A stretch of 64,000 nucleotides of DNA, from assembly GCF_001510665.1 (NCBI RefSeq), contig NZ_LMTI01000003.1:354854-418853 (forward strand), read 5' to 3'. Origin of the DNA: Bacillus sp. FJAT-27445. GTDB taxonomy: Bacteria; Bacillota; Bacilli; Bacillales; Cytobacillaceae. Shown in pieces: positions 45,419 through 53,225 of the stretch (its first letter is position 1; each line of letters begins with the position of its first letter). A program made the position numbers and the translations under genes. The notes under the pieces were generated by a model that saw only the letters and a program-made list of their open reading frames with translations, searched no databases and was not told where the DNA came from.

Positions 45419-47854
45419 TTATGTTTTGGGAGCAGTACGTTTAATGGTAATTGTGTAGGTGGTTTCTTTTCCATCAAGTGATTTTACTGTTACTGTAAAA
45501 ACATTTAATCCAACATTCAAGGCCTTTGTGCCTGTCCCGCTAACAGCATTATTGGAATCTTTGGATTCAGCAATGATATTTATGCTTGATATTGTATTTT
45601 CCACCTTTACTGTATAGTTCAGGCTGTAAGGGGAAAATTTTGGGCTTAAAGTATGGTTACCCACCTCAAGCTTACTTAAGGCTGGCATTGCTTTCCTGGG
45701 TGCGTGCGCAGCATTCATGGCTTTTTCTTTAGCATCCGCACCTATACCGTGACAATTTGAACAAGGAATGTCTTTGTTTGCTTCTGTTTCTAAATGGCCG
45801 TCTGATTTTACCGTATCAGGTATTTTACCGGTTACTCCATAAATGGCTGTAGTGCCATTGTGGCATTTAAGGCAGAAGCTCCTTTCAACTGCGGGAGTCC
45901 AATCACCATTTTCAATTTTAAAGGTTTGCTGATTTTCGTGTCCAATTACTGTTTTTAGCTGCTTTATATTTGATGAACCATGCGTATCATGGCAATCTGC
46001 GCAAGGAATGTGGCCAGCTAGAGGGCTTCCATCCTGTGCCTTAATAGTATGACCGGAAAAAACCAGTTCAGCAGGAGAGATATCCCTGTTCGTGAATGAG
46101 GATTCTCCGTTGATTTCTTCATAATCGACCAGTACTTGTTTTGTTAAATTGCTATAATACTGGGCAATGTCAGCAGCTTTGGCGGTGTCATTATTAATGC
46201 TTTGATAATCCGGATTATGGCATCGGAGGCAGAGGCCGTAATCTTCATAAACCCCTATTGCCGTGTTTGCATTTTTATATTCAAATAGTTGGTATTCTAC
46301 CCTTGGGTCACCAAGTTTTTCGGCAGTCTCGGCATCATGGCAAGTTTCACAAAGCTGGGATTTGCTGCTTATTTCACCCGATGGCTTTCCTGGCTGGGGC
46401 AGCGTGTCATCATGTTTATAAATAAAATGCCCTTGAGTTAGATTCGGATTGGCAGTCGACAACTCGGAATGTGGATTATGACAGCTGGAACAGGAACTTC
46501 CCGTTAATGTTCCGTCCATACTAATTCCAGCATTATGCGAATGGGTACTTTGGTTATTCTCCGGTAAAGGCGCAACCGTTCCGTCGTGACATGCCATACA
46601 ATATAGGTCAACTGTTAAATCTCGATTATCATTTTCGCTGTTTTTCTTCTGGTCTAAAAGCTTTGGATTACTGGCAGCATGTGTGCTATGACAATTCGCG
46701 CATGTATTGAAATTGCCTGAAAAGATTCCATGCGGGCTTTCACGATGAATCGTTTTATTATTATAAGCAACCTCATAAACTTTTCTATTAGTTTCTGCAA
46801 AAGAAATACTTTCCGTCGTAAAGGACCATATTCGTGGGAAAGCTCGATTCCCAGCAGAATCCAGTACACCGGATGGATTAATTGATATATGATATTTTGT
46901 ACTTCTTATTAAAGGCTGAGTAAGTTCGAATATTACTTCCTTAGTAGCTTCCGTGTAACCAACGAAAATAACCGGAATCGGTGTAGAGGATCCGCTTTTT
47001 GTCAGTGTTAGGCTTTTCTGTAATTCCAGTTCGTTGATTGCGTTGGCATCCAAAATCTTAAACTTAAATTTTGTATTATCTTTATCGACTGCGACTTGCG
47101 ACATATTCGATTTAGGTTCCAGACTGCTCGGTAAAATGACCGGCCTTAGCGTGTCTAATATAAAGCTAATGCTTTTAGGAGGCCCTAAATTGCCCGCCCG
47201 GTCAGTTGCCTTGGCGAATACAGTATGTTTTCCCTGCTTCATTTGGGCATCCTGATAAACGAAATTTCCAGAATTCCTCAGATTTTCCAGGACAGGAATC
47301 CAATTGCCTTCTAATTCACCACCTGTACTCTCCGTACAATCAAGGCAGATTTGGACACTTGAACCTGGTTCGGTCATCATTTCAATGGAATTAGAATTTG
47401 AAAAAGCGCCTTCTTTTTGATTCGAAAATTCAATCGTTGGTACAGTTATATCAACCGTAATCTTGATTGTTGGAGAAGGGAGGGAAGGCTTTCCATCAGT
47501 GCCCGATGCTATAGCATAAAGATTATTTTCCCCGGTTTTCAAGGGAACCGTAACGTTCCAGGTATTTTCTACTATTGAATTGGTTGCACCAATGGATTCA
47601 TTTTCGCTAAAAATACTAACAGAGGTAACTGATTCAAAATTTTCAACCGTGCCGGAAACCGTTATCTCCTTTGTGTTAATGACTGTATCCGTTTTTGGTG
47701 CGAAAATAGTAACCAAGGGTTCGGTTCCTATTGGTGTTTGAGCCTGGACAACTGAATTTTTGGGTAATTGTGGTGGAAGGAGAAAATATATACATAAAAC
47801 GATAACAGTTATTAGATTGAAATTGGTTTTATGCAGGAGTCCTCTATTATCCAT
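45419..47854 (-). CDS. Octahaem surface cytochrome with Ig-like and cadherin-like domains
   Basis: An 811-aa exported c-type cytochrome. A long signal/anchor (about residues 12-38, ending near VQAQT) is followed by three Ig/bacterial big-domain beta modules (about 45-350, with VTVSGTV-like and DRAGN motifs), then a haem region (about 380-710) with eight CXXCH motifs: CANCH, CMACH, CSSCH, CETCH, CLRCH, CADCH, CLKCH and CSNCH. Several are of the paired type (CHNPH, CHDTH). The C-terminus (about 725-805) is a cadherin-like beta-sandwich (LEVGNHTLSPKFSPYSLNYT). No attachment motif of the sortase type is visible. GGGGG precedes the ATG. It has its own promoter region and terminator, downstream of the other cytochromes. 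Extracellular electron transfer or a surface reductase role is inferred. Confidence 0.9.
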   Translation of the reverse strand: MDNRGLLHKTNFNLITVIVLCIYFLLPPQLPKNSVVQAQTPIGTEPLVTIFAPKTDTVINTKEITVSGTVENFESVTSVSIFSENESIGATNSIVENTWNVTVPLKTGENNLYAIASGTDGKPSLPSPTIKITVDITVPTIEFSNQKEGAFSNSNSIEMMTEPGSSVQICLDCTESTGGELEGNWIPVLENLRNSGNFVYQDAQMKQGKHTVFAKATDRAGNLGPPKSISFILDTLRPVILPSSLEPKSNMSQVAVDKDNTKFKFKILDANAINELELQKSLTLTKSGSSTPIPVIFVGYTEATKEVIFELTQPLIRSTKYHISINPSGVLDSAGNRAFPRIWSFTTESISFAETNRKVYEVAYNNKTIHRESPHGIFSGNFNTCANCHSTHAASNPKLLDQKKNSENDNRDLTVDLYCMACHDGTVAPLPENNQSTHSHNAGISMDGTLTGSSCSSCHNPHSELSTANPNLTQGHFIYKHDDTLPQPGKPSGEISSKSQLCETCHDAETAEKLGDPRVEYQLFEYKNANTAIGVYEDYGLCLRCHNPDYQSINNDTAKAADIAQYYSNLTKQVLVDYEEINGESSFTNRDISPAELVFSGHTIKAQDGSPLAGHIPCADCHDTHGSSNIKQLKTVIGHENQQTFKIENGDWTPAVERSFCLKCHNGTTAIYGVTGKIPDTVKSDGHLETEANKDIPCSNCHGIGADAKEKAMNAAHAPRKAMPALSKLEVGNHTLSPKFSPYSLNYTVKVENTISSINIIAESKDSNNAVSGTGTKALNVGLNVFTVTVKSLDGKETTYTITIKRTAPKT

Positions 47855-47910
47855 TTAGTACCCCCTCATTTCTTCAAAAGATGCTAAATCTAGGAATTGA
47901 CTATACTTAC

Positions 47911-47939
47911 ATTATAATCCCATTGTTGAGATGGCACTA
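47911..47939 (-). promoter_or_regulatory. Promoter of the octahaem cytochrome gene
   Basis: On the minus strand TATAAT (revcomp of 47911-47916) is a perfect -10, while the -35 position (47934-47939) is poor. That suggests activator dependence. The palindrome at 47961-47980 lies about 65 bases upstream of the inferred start. Confidence 0.45.
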
Positions 47940-47960
47940 GTGAATATGGTAATAATTCAA

Positions 47961-47980
47961 TGAATATTCATATATGAATA
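47961..47980. promoter_or_regulatory. Palindromic candidate operator upstream of the octahaem gene
   Basis: TATTCATATATGAATA (47965-47980) is a perfect 16-bp palindrome, overlapping a second one, TGAATATTCA (47961-47970). Its centre is about 68 bases upstream of the inferred transcription start, a distance used by class I activators. The rest of the 475-base gap holds only AT-rich sequence and the terminator at 48242. Confidence 0.4.
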
Positions 47981-48241
47981 AATCCGGAATGGCAGGGATA
48001 AATCAAGGTTCATCTTTTACATTATTACTTTTTGTCTTACAAAAAATAGTCATATATGAGCCTCTTCAAAAAAAGGCAAGGATATATACTTTGAGAAAAT
48101 TCCATTTTCAAAACTTTCTCCTTGTAATCCTTTTTGTGTTTTTTAGTTTGGTTTTCCGAAATCCTACAAAACTATTTTAGAGCAAAGAAAATTTCATGTT
48201 GTTTTGCTTGGGGAACTGTCAATTAAAAATATTTAGAGATA

Positions 48242-48276
48242 GGAGTAAAAAACAGCCCACAAACGTGAGCTGTTTT
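48242..48276 (-). terminator. Terminator of the hexahaem cytochrome gene
   Basis: AAAACAGCCCAC (48249-48260) pairs with GTGAGCTGTTTT (48265-48276) with one G-U pair; on the minus strand a T run follows. Confidence 0.82.
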
Positions 48277-48329
48277 AACAGATATTTTTGACACCCAATT
48301 CAACAACAGTGGGGCTATTGGTGAATTAG

Positions 48330-50168
48330 TTATGGTGTTGGTATTAATTTTTTTCCCTTGAATTCATTACTATCTGTAATAAAACCATTCAAAGAGTCTG
48401 TTGTGTTATAATCGTTGTTATTGATGAAACCTTCAGAGTGAGAAGAAGTATGACATCCGTAACATACAGCCATGTTAGTATAGCGTTTCAAAGCAGAAGA
48501 AGCATTTACATCCTTCAGATATTCCTTAGCCTGTTCAGTTGTGAATCCTCCTTGGGTTTGTAAAGTTTCGTATGTTCTGCCGTTTGCATCTGACATGATT
48601 TTAGCATCTGTTCCGTGAGCATAGTGACAGCGCGCACAGTTATAGTTATCGCTCATGCTATGGTGAGTGTAATTCTGATCTACACCAGTAGAATACTTTG
48701 TGCGGGTGAAGTAATCAACGTGGCAAGATCCGCACCACTCGTTGAATTCCATACCTTTTCCAGCTGTTGTCAGGTAACCATTTAAAGTCCTAGTAGGTTG
48801 AACTCCAGCTTTGGAAGGAATAGCATTACCTAACTTATCTGTCGTTACTTCTAATAGATCAACAGTATATGCTTTCTGTACTTCACTGATTTTAGTAATA
48901 ATCTCAGCTGTTGGTACTTTGAAATACGCCTTTGTATTGTTAAACCAGTAGGTCCCAGCAGTTGCTAGAGCTTCATTTACAGTAATTAGAGTAGTATCGT
49001 TGTACATCTTAGGCCAATAAGAGGTACGGGCGGTACCTGTATACCTCAAATAAACACCAGGTGCATTCTTCCATGATCCACCGATGTATCTTTGAAGTTG
49101 TAGAACACGATCGCCAACTTTCAGACCTGTCATTTCATAGTAGCCACCAGCGGCAATATCAGCGGCTGCGATAGTCAAATCCTTAAAGAAATAATCATTT
49201 AAGCTTTGGGCATTAATAGTGCCAGTCGGAGCGGTTTTTTGAACTGGGACATTCATTAACTTATTTCCATATACAGTACTAGGCTTTCCGTCTCCATCAA
49301 CTGCAACTTTTCTTTCAACAGTAGCCATACCGTTAGGATTTACAGCAAGTAAACGGTCAGAGAACGATCCGTGTGGATCATGGCAGCTTGCACAAGTAAA
49401 TTCACCTGTCCAGGTTGCACCAGTAACTTTAGAGTTTGAGCCAGGCGCTGCACTGATTTCTAGCGCACCCGTAGACATATGAACTGACATGTTGCCATCA
49501 TGAGTACCACCAAATGTACCAGCACCCATATCATCTGCATTGGAAGTTCCAAATACATTATAGAAGCCTAGTGTACCGTCATGGCAAGCTGTACAAGTAT
49601 TGTAAGCCCCATTCTTAAACAACAAGCTTTTAGAAGCTGCTGTATGCGTTTGGTGACAGCTTGCACAGGAGTTAGTGTTATTCTGATAAGAACCGTGAAG
49701 TTTATGAGCTCCATTGGTTGTCTTATCATTTTTCATTTGACCATCTGGGTTTTTAATAAGATTTCCTTCGCCAGTTTTATGAGCATTAGAAATGTTATTA
49801 TCAGGTTTAGTCAAATCTTTTGTTGGAACAGTGCCGTTATGCAAAACAACTTTGAAAGCGGTTTTTGCAGATTCGCCATCTGCATTTACTGCAGCAACTT
49901 CTACTGTGTAAGTAGTTGCTTGTTCAAGCCCACTTTTAGTATAAGTTGGGGTTGCAGAATCTTCAGCAGTTGTAGAACCATTCCAGTAAATCTTATATCC
50001 AGTTGCCTCGTCTACTGCTTTCCAAGTTACTGTTACAGTATCTTTAGTAGGCGATGTGAATTTTAGCTCGGTTGGAGCAACTGGAGTTGCTGCAAAGGCC
50101 ACGATGCTTAGCATTCCTACCAATACTAAAGACAGTAAGAAGGAAAAGCTTAATTTTGCCTTACTCAA
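48330..50168 (-). CDS. Hexahaem extracellular cytochrome with Fn3 domain
   Basis: A 612-aa exported c-type cytochrome. The start is TTG, eight bases after GGGAGG. A signal peptide ends at AFA/A, followed by a fibronectin type III domain (about residues 30-110, PTELKFTSPTKDTVTVTWKA) and six CXXCH motifs spread over the rest: CASCH, CTACH, CASCH, CGSCH, CARCH and CYGCH. Three are followed by extra His in the paired style (CHQTH, CHDPH, CHYAH). About 200 residues without haem motifs separate haems 3 and 4 (around 280-470). No membrane anchor follows the signal, so it is probably released or wall-associated. It lies 106 bases after the NHL gene, with no terminator between, so it may be the end of the cytochrome operon. 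Confidence 0.88.
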   Translation of the reverse strand: MSKAKLSFSFLLSLVLVGMLSIVAFAATPVAPTELKFTSPTKDTVTVTWKAVDEATGYKIYWNGSTTAEDSATPTYTKSGLEQATTYTVEVAAVNADGESAKTAFKVVLHNGTVPTKDLTKPDNNISNAHKTGEGNLIKNPDGQMKNDKTTNGAHKLHGSYQNNTNSCASCHQTHTAASKSLLFKNGAYNTCTACHDGTLGFYNVFGTSNADDMGAGTFGGTHDGNMSVHMSTGALEISAAPGSNSKVTGATWTGEFTCASCHDPHGSFSDRLLAVNPNGMATVERKVAVDGDGKPSTVYGNKLMNVPVQKTAPTGTINAQSLNDYFFKDLTIAAADIAAGGYYEMTGLKVGDRVLQLQRYIGGSWKNAPGVYLRYTGTARTSYWPKMYNDTTLITVNEALATAGTYWFNNTKAYFKVPTAEIITKISEVQKAYTVDLLEVTTDKLGNAIPSKAGVQPTRTLNGYLTTAGKGMEFNEWCGSCHVDYFTRTKYSTGVDQNYTHHSMSDNYNCARCHYAHGTDAKIMSDANGRTYETLQTQGGFTTEQAKEYLKDVNASSALKRYTNMAVCYGCHTSSHSEGFINNNDYNTTDSLNGFITDSNEFKGKKLIPTP

Positions 50169-50274
50169 TTGAAAAACCTCCCTGTTTTTCTTTTTCTGTT
50201 TTTTTACTTCTATGAAACCCTAAACCTTATAAATTCTTAACTTCAGCATCACCACCTTTATGTTAAAAAATTAC

Positions 50275-51243
50275 TTAATTATATACAGCTATTCGTTGAT
50301 TGACTGTGTCCGTAATAAAAATTGTCCCGTTTTGGTCAATACTCAATCCGTTGGGTAAATAAAATTGTTCATTCCCATCACCCATACTTCCGATTTCAAA
50401 GATCTGAGTACCTTCACTATCAAAACCAGAGACACTGGACGCCAAGTTATTTACAACATAAAGGATTCCTCTTTCATCCACTCCTACCCCTCTTGGATTA
50501 ACAAAGGTAGAATTTCCTTTTCCATCCTTAGAACCATTAATAGTAGCTACGTACTTTCCTTTTAAATCATATTTTATTACACGCTGATTACCTGAATCAG
50601 AGATATAGATATTCTCAGCGTCCAATGCCACAGCATTCGGTGCTGCCAATTTGTCTTCCGGATTAGCCCCAGTTGCAATTTCCATTTCCTTTTTGCCATC
50701 CAGTGTAAAAACAAATAATTTGCTTTTTTTAATATCTGTGACATACAATTTTTCGTTAATAATTCTTAAGCCTGCCGGAGCTTCAATTACCTTATTTTTC
50801 TGGCCCTGCTCTTCAAAATATTTAAGGAACTTTCCTTTCGAGTCAAAAATTGAAATCTTACCTGTATATAAATCGGCTACATAAACATTTTCTTTTTTAT
50901 CTCCGGAAATTCCATATGGGAACATAAATTGACCTTCTGATTCGCCTTCCTTACCAAAACGAAATACCGATGTTCCTGATAAATCAAAAACTTGAACTTG
51001 TTTATGGTTGGTATCTGTTACGTATAAAAACTCACCTATTCTTGCTGCATCCATAGGTTTGTCAAGAGGATTACTAAAGTCTCCATGAATTAGTTGTGTA
51101 AAGATTGGCGGCCCATTCTGATCGACCACTTTTGTCATCTTTTCCACGTTATATTGCAACCCCAAATAATATATTGCTCCAAAAAGGATTAGTGAGAGAA
51201 TTACAATACTTCCCATAAGCTTATATAATGTTTTCTTTTTCAA
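50275..51243 (-). CDS. Membrane-anchored NHL-repeat beta-propeller protein
   Basis: A 322-aa protein with an N-terminal membrane segment (about residues 8-28) and a six-bladed NHL propeller. Repeated motifs are FLYVTDTNHKQVQVFD, VYVADLYTGKISIFD, LYVTDIKKSKLFVF, IYISDSGNQRVIKYD, LYVVNNLASSVSGFD and IFITDTVNQRIAVYN, with glycine-proline turns (FMFPYGI, FVNPRGV, FYLPNGL) between them. There are no haem motifs. The start is TTG with AAGGAGTG before it. It follows the TPR gene by 18 bases. NHL proteins occur in Gram-negative multihaem cytochrome clusters as well; a scaffold role outside the membrane is inferred. Confidence 0.88.
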   Translation of the reverse strand: MKKKTLYKLMGSIVILSLILFGAIYYLGLQYNVEKMTKVVDQNGPPIFTQLIHGDFSNPLDKPMDAARIGEFLYVTDTNHKQVQVFDLSGTSVFRFGKEGESEGQFMFPYGISGDKKENVYVADLYTGKISIFDSKGKFLKYFEEQGQKNKVIEAPAGLRIINEKLYVTDIKKSKLFVFTLDGKKEMEIATGANPEDKLAAPNAVALDAENIYISDSGNQRVIKYDLKGKYVATINGSKDGKGNSTFVNPRGVGVDERGILYVVNNLASSVSGFDSEGTQIFEIGSMGDGNEQFYLPNGLSIDQNGTIFITDTVNQRIAVYN

Positions 51244-51261
51244 GGCATTTCACTCCTTGTT

Positions 51262-51957
51262 TTATTCCTTGCTGTCTTTTGAAGATACTCTTTCTAGAGC
51301 TTCAATTGCTGGCTTATATAGTGGATCATAAGCTAATGCATCTTTATAAATTTGCTCCGCTTCTTTTTTGTTCCCTTGCGCCTCAGCTACTTGGCCAATT
51401 TGATAAATAATATCAGCATTGGATGGCATTATTGCCAACGCTTCTTCTAATGAAGCAGTGGATTTATCATACATTTTTAATTTCCTGTAACTGATTCCTT
51501 TTAGGAGATGGCCTTTATAATCTTTAGGTGCGAGTTTTGCAGCTTTAGTGGCCATTTCTAAAGATTTTTGTGATTGGTCCTGCTTATCATAAACAATTGC
51601 CATATTGAGATAACTAGGATAATAATTTTTATCAAGGCTTATAGCTGTTTTAAATTCTACTAAAGCCTTGTCATAATCTTCCATTAAATAATAAGTAAAG
51701 CCTAATTGAACCCTTTTCTCCGGATCATTAGGTTTTGCCTCTACTTCCTGTAAACTGTAATCCAGTTTCTTTTGAAGCTGTTCAGTATCAATATCTTTCC
51801 ATAAGTACTTATCACTTATGATATAACCTGCTCCAAGGCTGATCCCAAGGGTAAGAACAAGAGCTAGAAGTGCCTTCCATAATTTGATTTTCTCGTTATT
51901 TTTTTTTACAGGCTCTTGGGAAGTAGTGCTTTGATTGTTTTCAGTTTCTGTTTGCAT
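51262..51957 (-). CDS. Membrane-anchored TPR protein
   Basis: A 231-aa protein with a polar N-terminal cytosolic tail, one membrane segment (about residues 27-47) and at least four TPR helix pairs (about 70-225), for example RVQLGFTYYLMEDYDKALVEF and IIYQIGQVAEAQGNKKEAEQIY. The predicted orientation places the TPRs outside. GGAGGG precedes the ATG. It lies 25 bases after the dodecahaem gene. TPR proteins such as NrfG/CcmI assist cytochrome c maturation in other bacteria; a similar job is possible here but not shown. Confidence 0.85.
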   Translation of the reverse strand: MQTETENNQSTTSQEPVKKNNEKIKLWKALLALVLTLGISLGAGYIISDKYLWKDIDTEQLQKKLDYSLQEVEAKPNDPEKRVQLGFTYYLMEDYDKALVEFKTAISLDKNYYPSYLNMAIVYDKQDQSQKSLEMATKAAKLAPKDYKGHLLKGISYRKLKMYDKSTASLEEALAIMPSNADIIYQIGQVAEAQGNKKEAEQIYKDALAYDPLYKPAIEALERVSSKDSKE

Positions 51958-51982
51958 AAGAACCCTCCTTCTTAACTTGCTA

Positions 51983-53146
51983 TTAATTTCGATGGCAAGC
52001 TGTACAAGTTCTTTTAGAATGACATTGGTAACATGTGTTGTTCAATTTTTGACCAACCGGGACATCAACAGGATGGGTTAATCTAAAGTCATTTCCATGG
52101 CTGGAAGGATGACAACTGTTACAAGTAGTATTTGTAATTTTATTTGTCCCTGTTTTTTGATAATCATGACAGGCTAAGCACCTTGTTTCGTTGCTTTTTG
52201 CATAATCACCATGTTTACTAACAAAACCTCTTTTATGACTCTGAGGTTTTTTTGAGTGGCAATCACGACAGTAAGTGTTAGTTTTCGCATAATCTTGTGG
52301 TTTGATTTTTGAATTTGCGGTGCTACCTTTATTCAAATACTGTGTATGCGCTGGCGCTTCTTCAAACCCTTTTATTTCATCCTTTGACATATACTTATGA
52401 CAGTTATTACAAGTACTTAAATCTTTCTTAGCAAGGGTTCCATGATTGGATGTTTTGAAATCAGCTTTTTTATGGGATTCAGGATACATTCCACTAGTAT
52501 GACAAGCTGCACATTCAAGAGTAATTTCCCTTGATTCGTGACACGACATGCACGTGTCCATATCCGGCTTTGTCCATTTGATATCGGACATTGCTGCCTG
52601 GCCGACTTTAGTATCCCACTTCATGTAGTCGGCCTGAAAAGTCATTTTCCTGTCAGCTATCTTGGCATGGGCAACCCCGCTATGGCATTGCACACATTCA
52701 ATTCCTTTGTTTTTATGCTTATCATGCGGAATGATAAGATCCCCCGATGGGGTGACGTCACGTTTATACACATTGTGACAACGTTCACAAGATTTGTCTG
52801 GTATGTCCTTAGGCATTCGAATCGGTGCCGTGTAGGTTTGTGTCTGTTTTTTGTAAAGCTCGACGAGTCCGTTGCCTTTTGCTTTTGCTAAATTCTCGAC
52901 CCCTGGTTGGATATGGCAGTTTACGCAATCTACTTCACCGTGGGAGGATGCCTTCCAGGTGTAGTATTCCGGTTTCATCTCATGGCAGGATGAGCAGAAC
53001 TCGGAGCTTGAAGTCGCTTTCAGTCCTGAAAATCCGATAGAGAAGAAGAGGACTAGAAACAATAGGGTTAATGTTGCGATTTTGAAAAACGTATTGCGAA
53101 AACGGGGAGGGGCCGGGAGTTCCTGGTCGATTTTTTCTTCTTCCAT
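51983..53146 (-). CDS. Dodecahaem membrane cytochrome, NapC/NirT-like
   Basis: A 387-aa cytochrome with one N-terminal membrane helix (about residues 21-43) and twelve CXXCH motifs: CSSCH, CVNCH, CERCH, CVQCH, CMSCH, CAACH, CNNCH, CRDCH, CLACH, CNSCH, CYQCH and CTACH. The first two lie in the NapC/NirT signature (SEFCSSCHEMKPEY ... SSHGEVDCVNCHIQPG). NapC-type proteins accept electrons from menaquinol. The first ten haems align in order with the decahaem paralogue upstream (shared GVAHAK after haem 4), and the final two motifs are extra. The start has GGAGGG seven-plus bases upstream. It is transcribed after the decahaem gene, 79 bases away. Confidence 0.92.
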   Translation of the reverse strand: MEEEKIDQELPAPPRFRNTFFKIATLTLLFLVLFFSIGFSGLKATSSSEFCSSCHEMKPEYYTWKASSHGEVDCVNCHIQPGVENLAKAKGNGLVELYKKQTQTYTAPIRMPKDIPDKSCERCHNVYKRDVTPSGDLIIPHDKHKNKGIECVQCHSGVAHAKIADRKMTFQADYMKWDTKVGQAAMSDIKWTKPDMDTCMSCHESREITLECAACHTSGMYPESHKKADFKTSNHGTLAKKDLSTCNNCHKYMSKDEIKGFEEAPAHTQYLNKGSTANSKIKPQDYAKTNTYCRDCHSKKPQSHKRGFVSKHGDYAKSNETRCLACHDYQKTGTNKITNTTCNSCHPSSHGNDFRLTHPVDVPVGQKLNNTCYQCHSKRTCTACHRN

Positions 53147-53184
53147 AAGACTGTCCCTCCAGTTTCAGTATTACGGTTATTTGT

Positions 53185-53212
53185 GCGGCCCTGTATTCTG
53201 ATCCAGGGCCGC
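53185..53212 (-). other. Intercistronic perfect hairpin between the two NapC-like genes
   Basis: GCGGCCCTG (53185-53193) pairs perfectly with CAGGGCCGC (53204-53212). No T run follows on the minus strand. It may set differential expression of the decahaem and dodecahaem genes by mRNA processing. Confidence 0.6.
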
Positions 53213-53225
53213 TGTCAATTAAAGG

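Noticed and set aside
45419-47854. A ninth haem site in the octahaem protein (ICLDCT)
   Set aside because: CxxC there is not followed by His and lies in an Ig-like domain; it could only be a disulfide.
47974-48180. 68-codon plus frame in the gap between octahaem and hexahaem genes
   Set aside because: No ribosome binding site, AT-driven composition, and its start overlaps the palindrome of the minus-strand promoter region.
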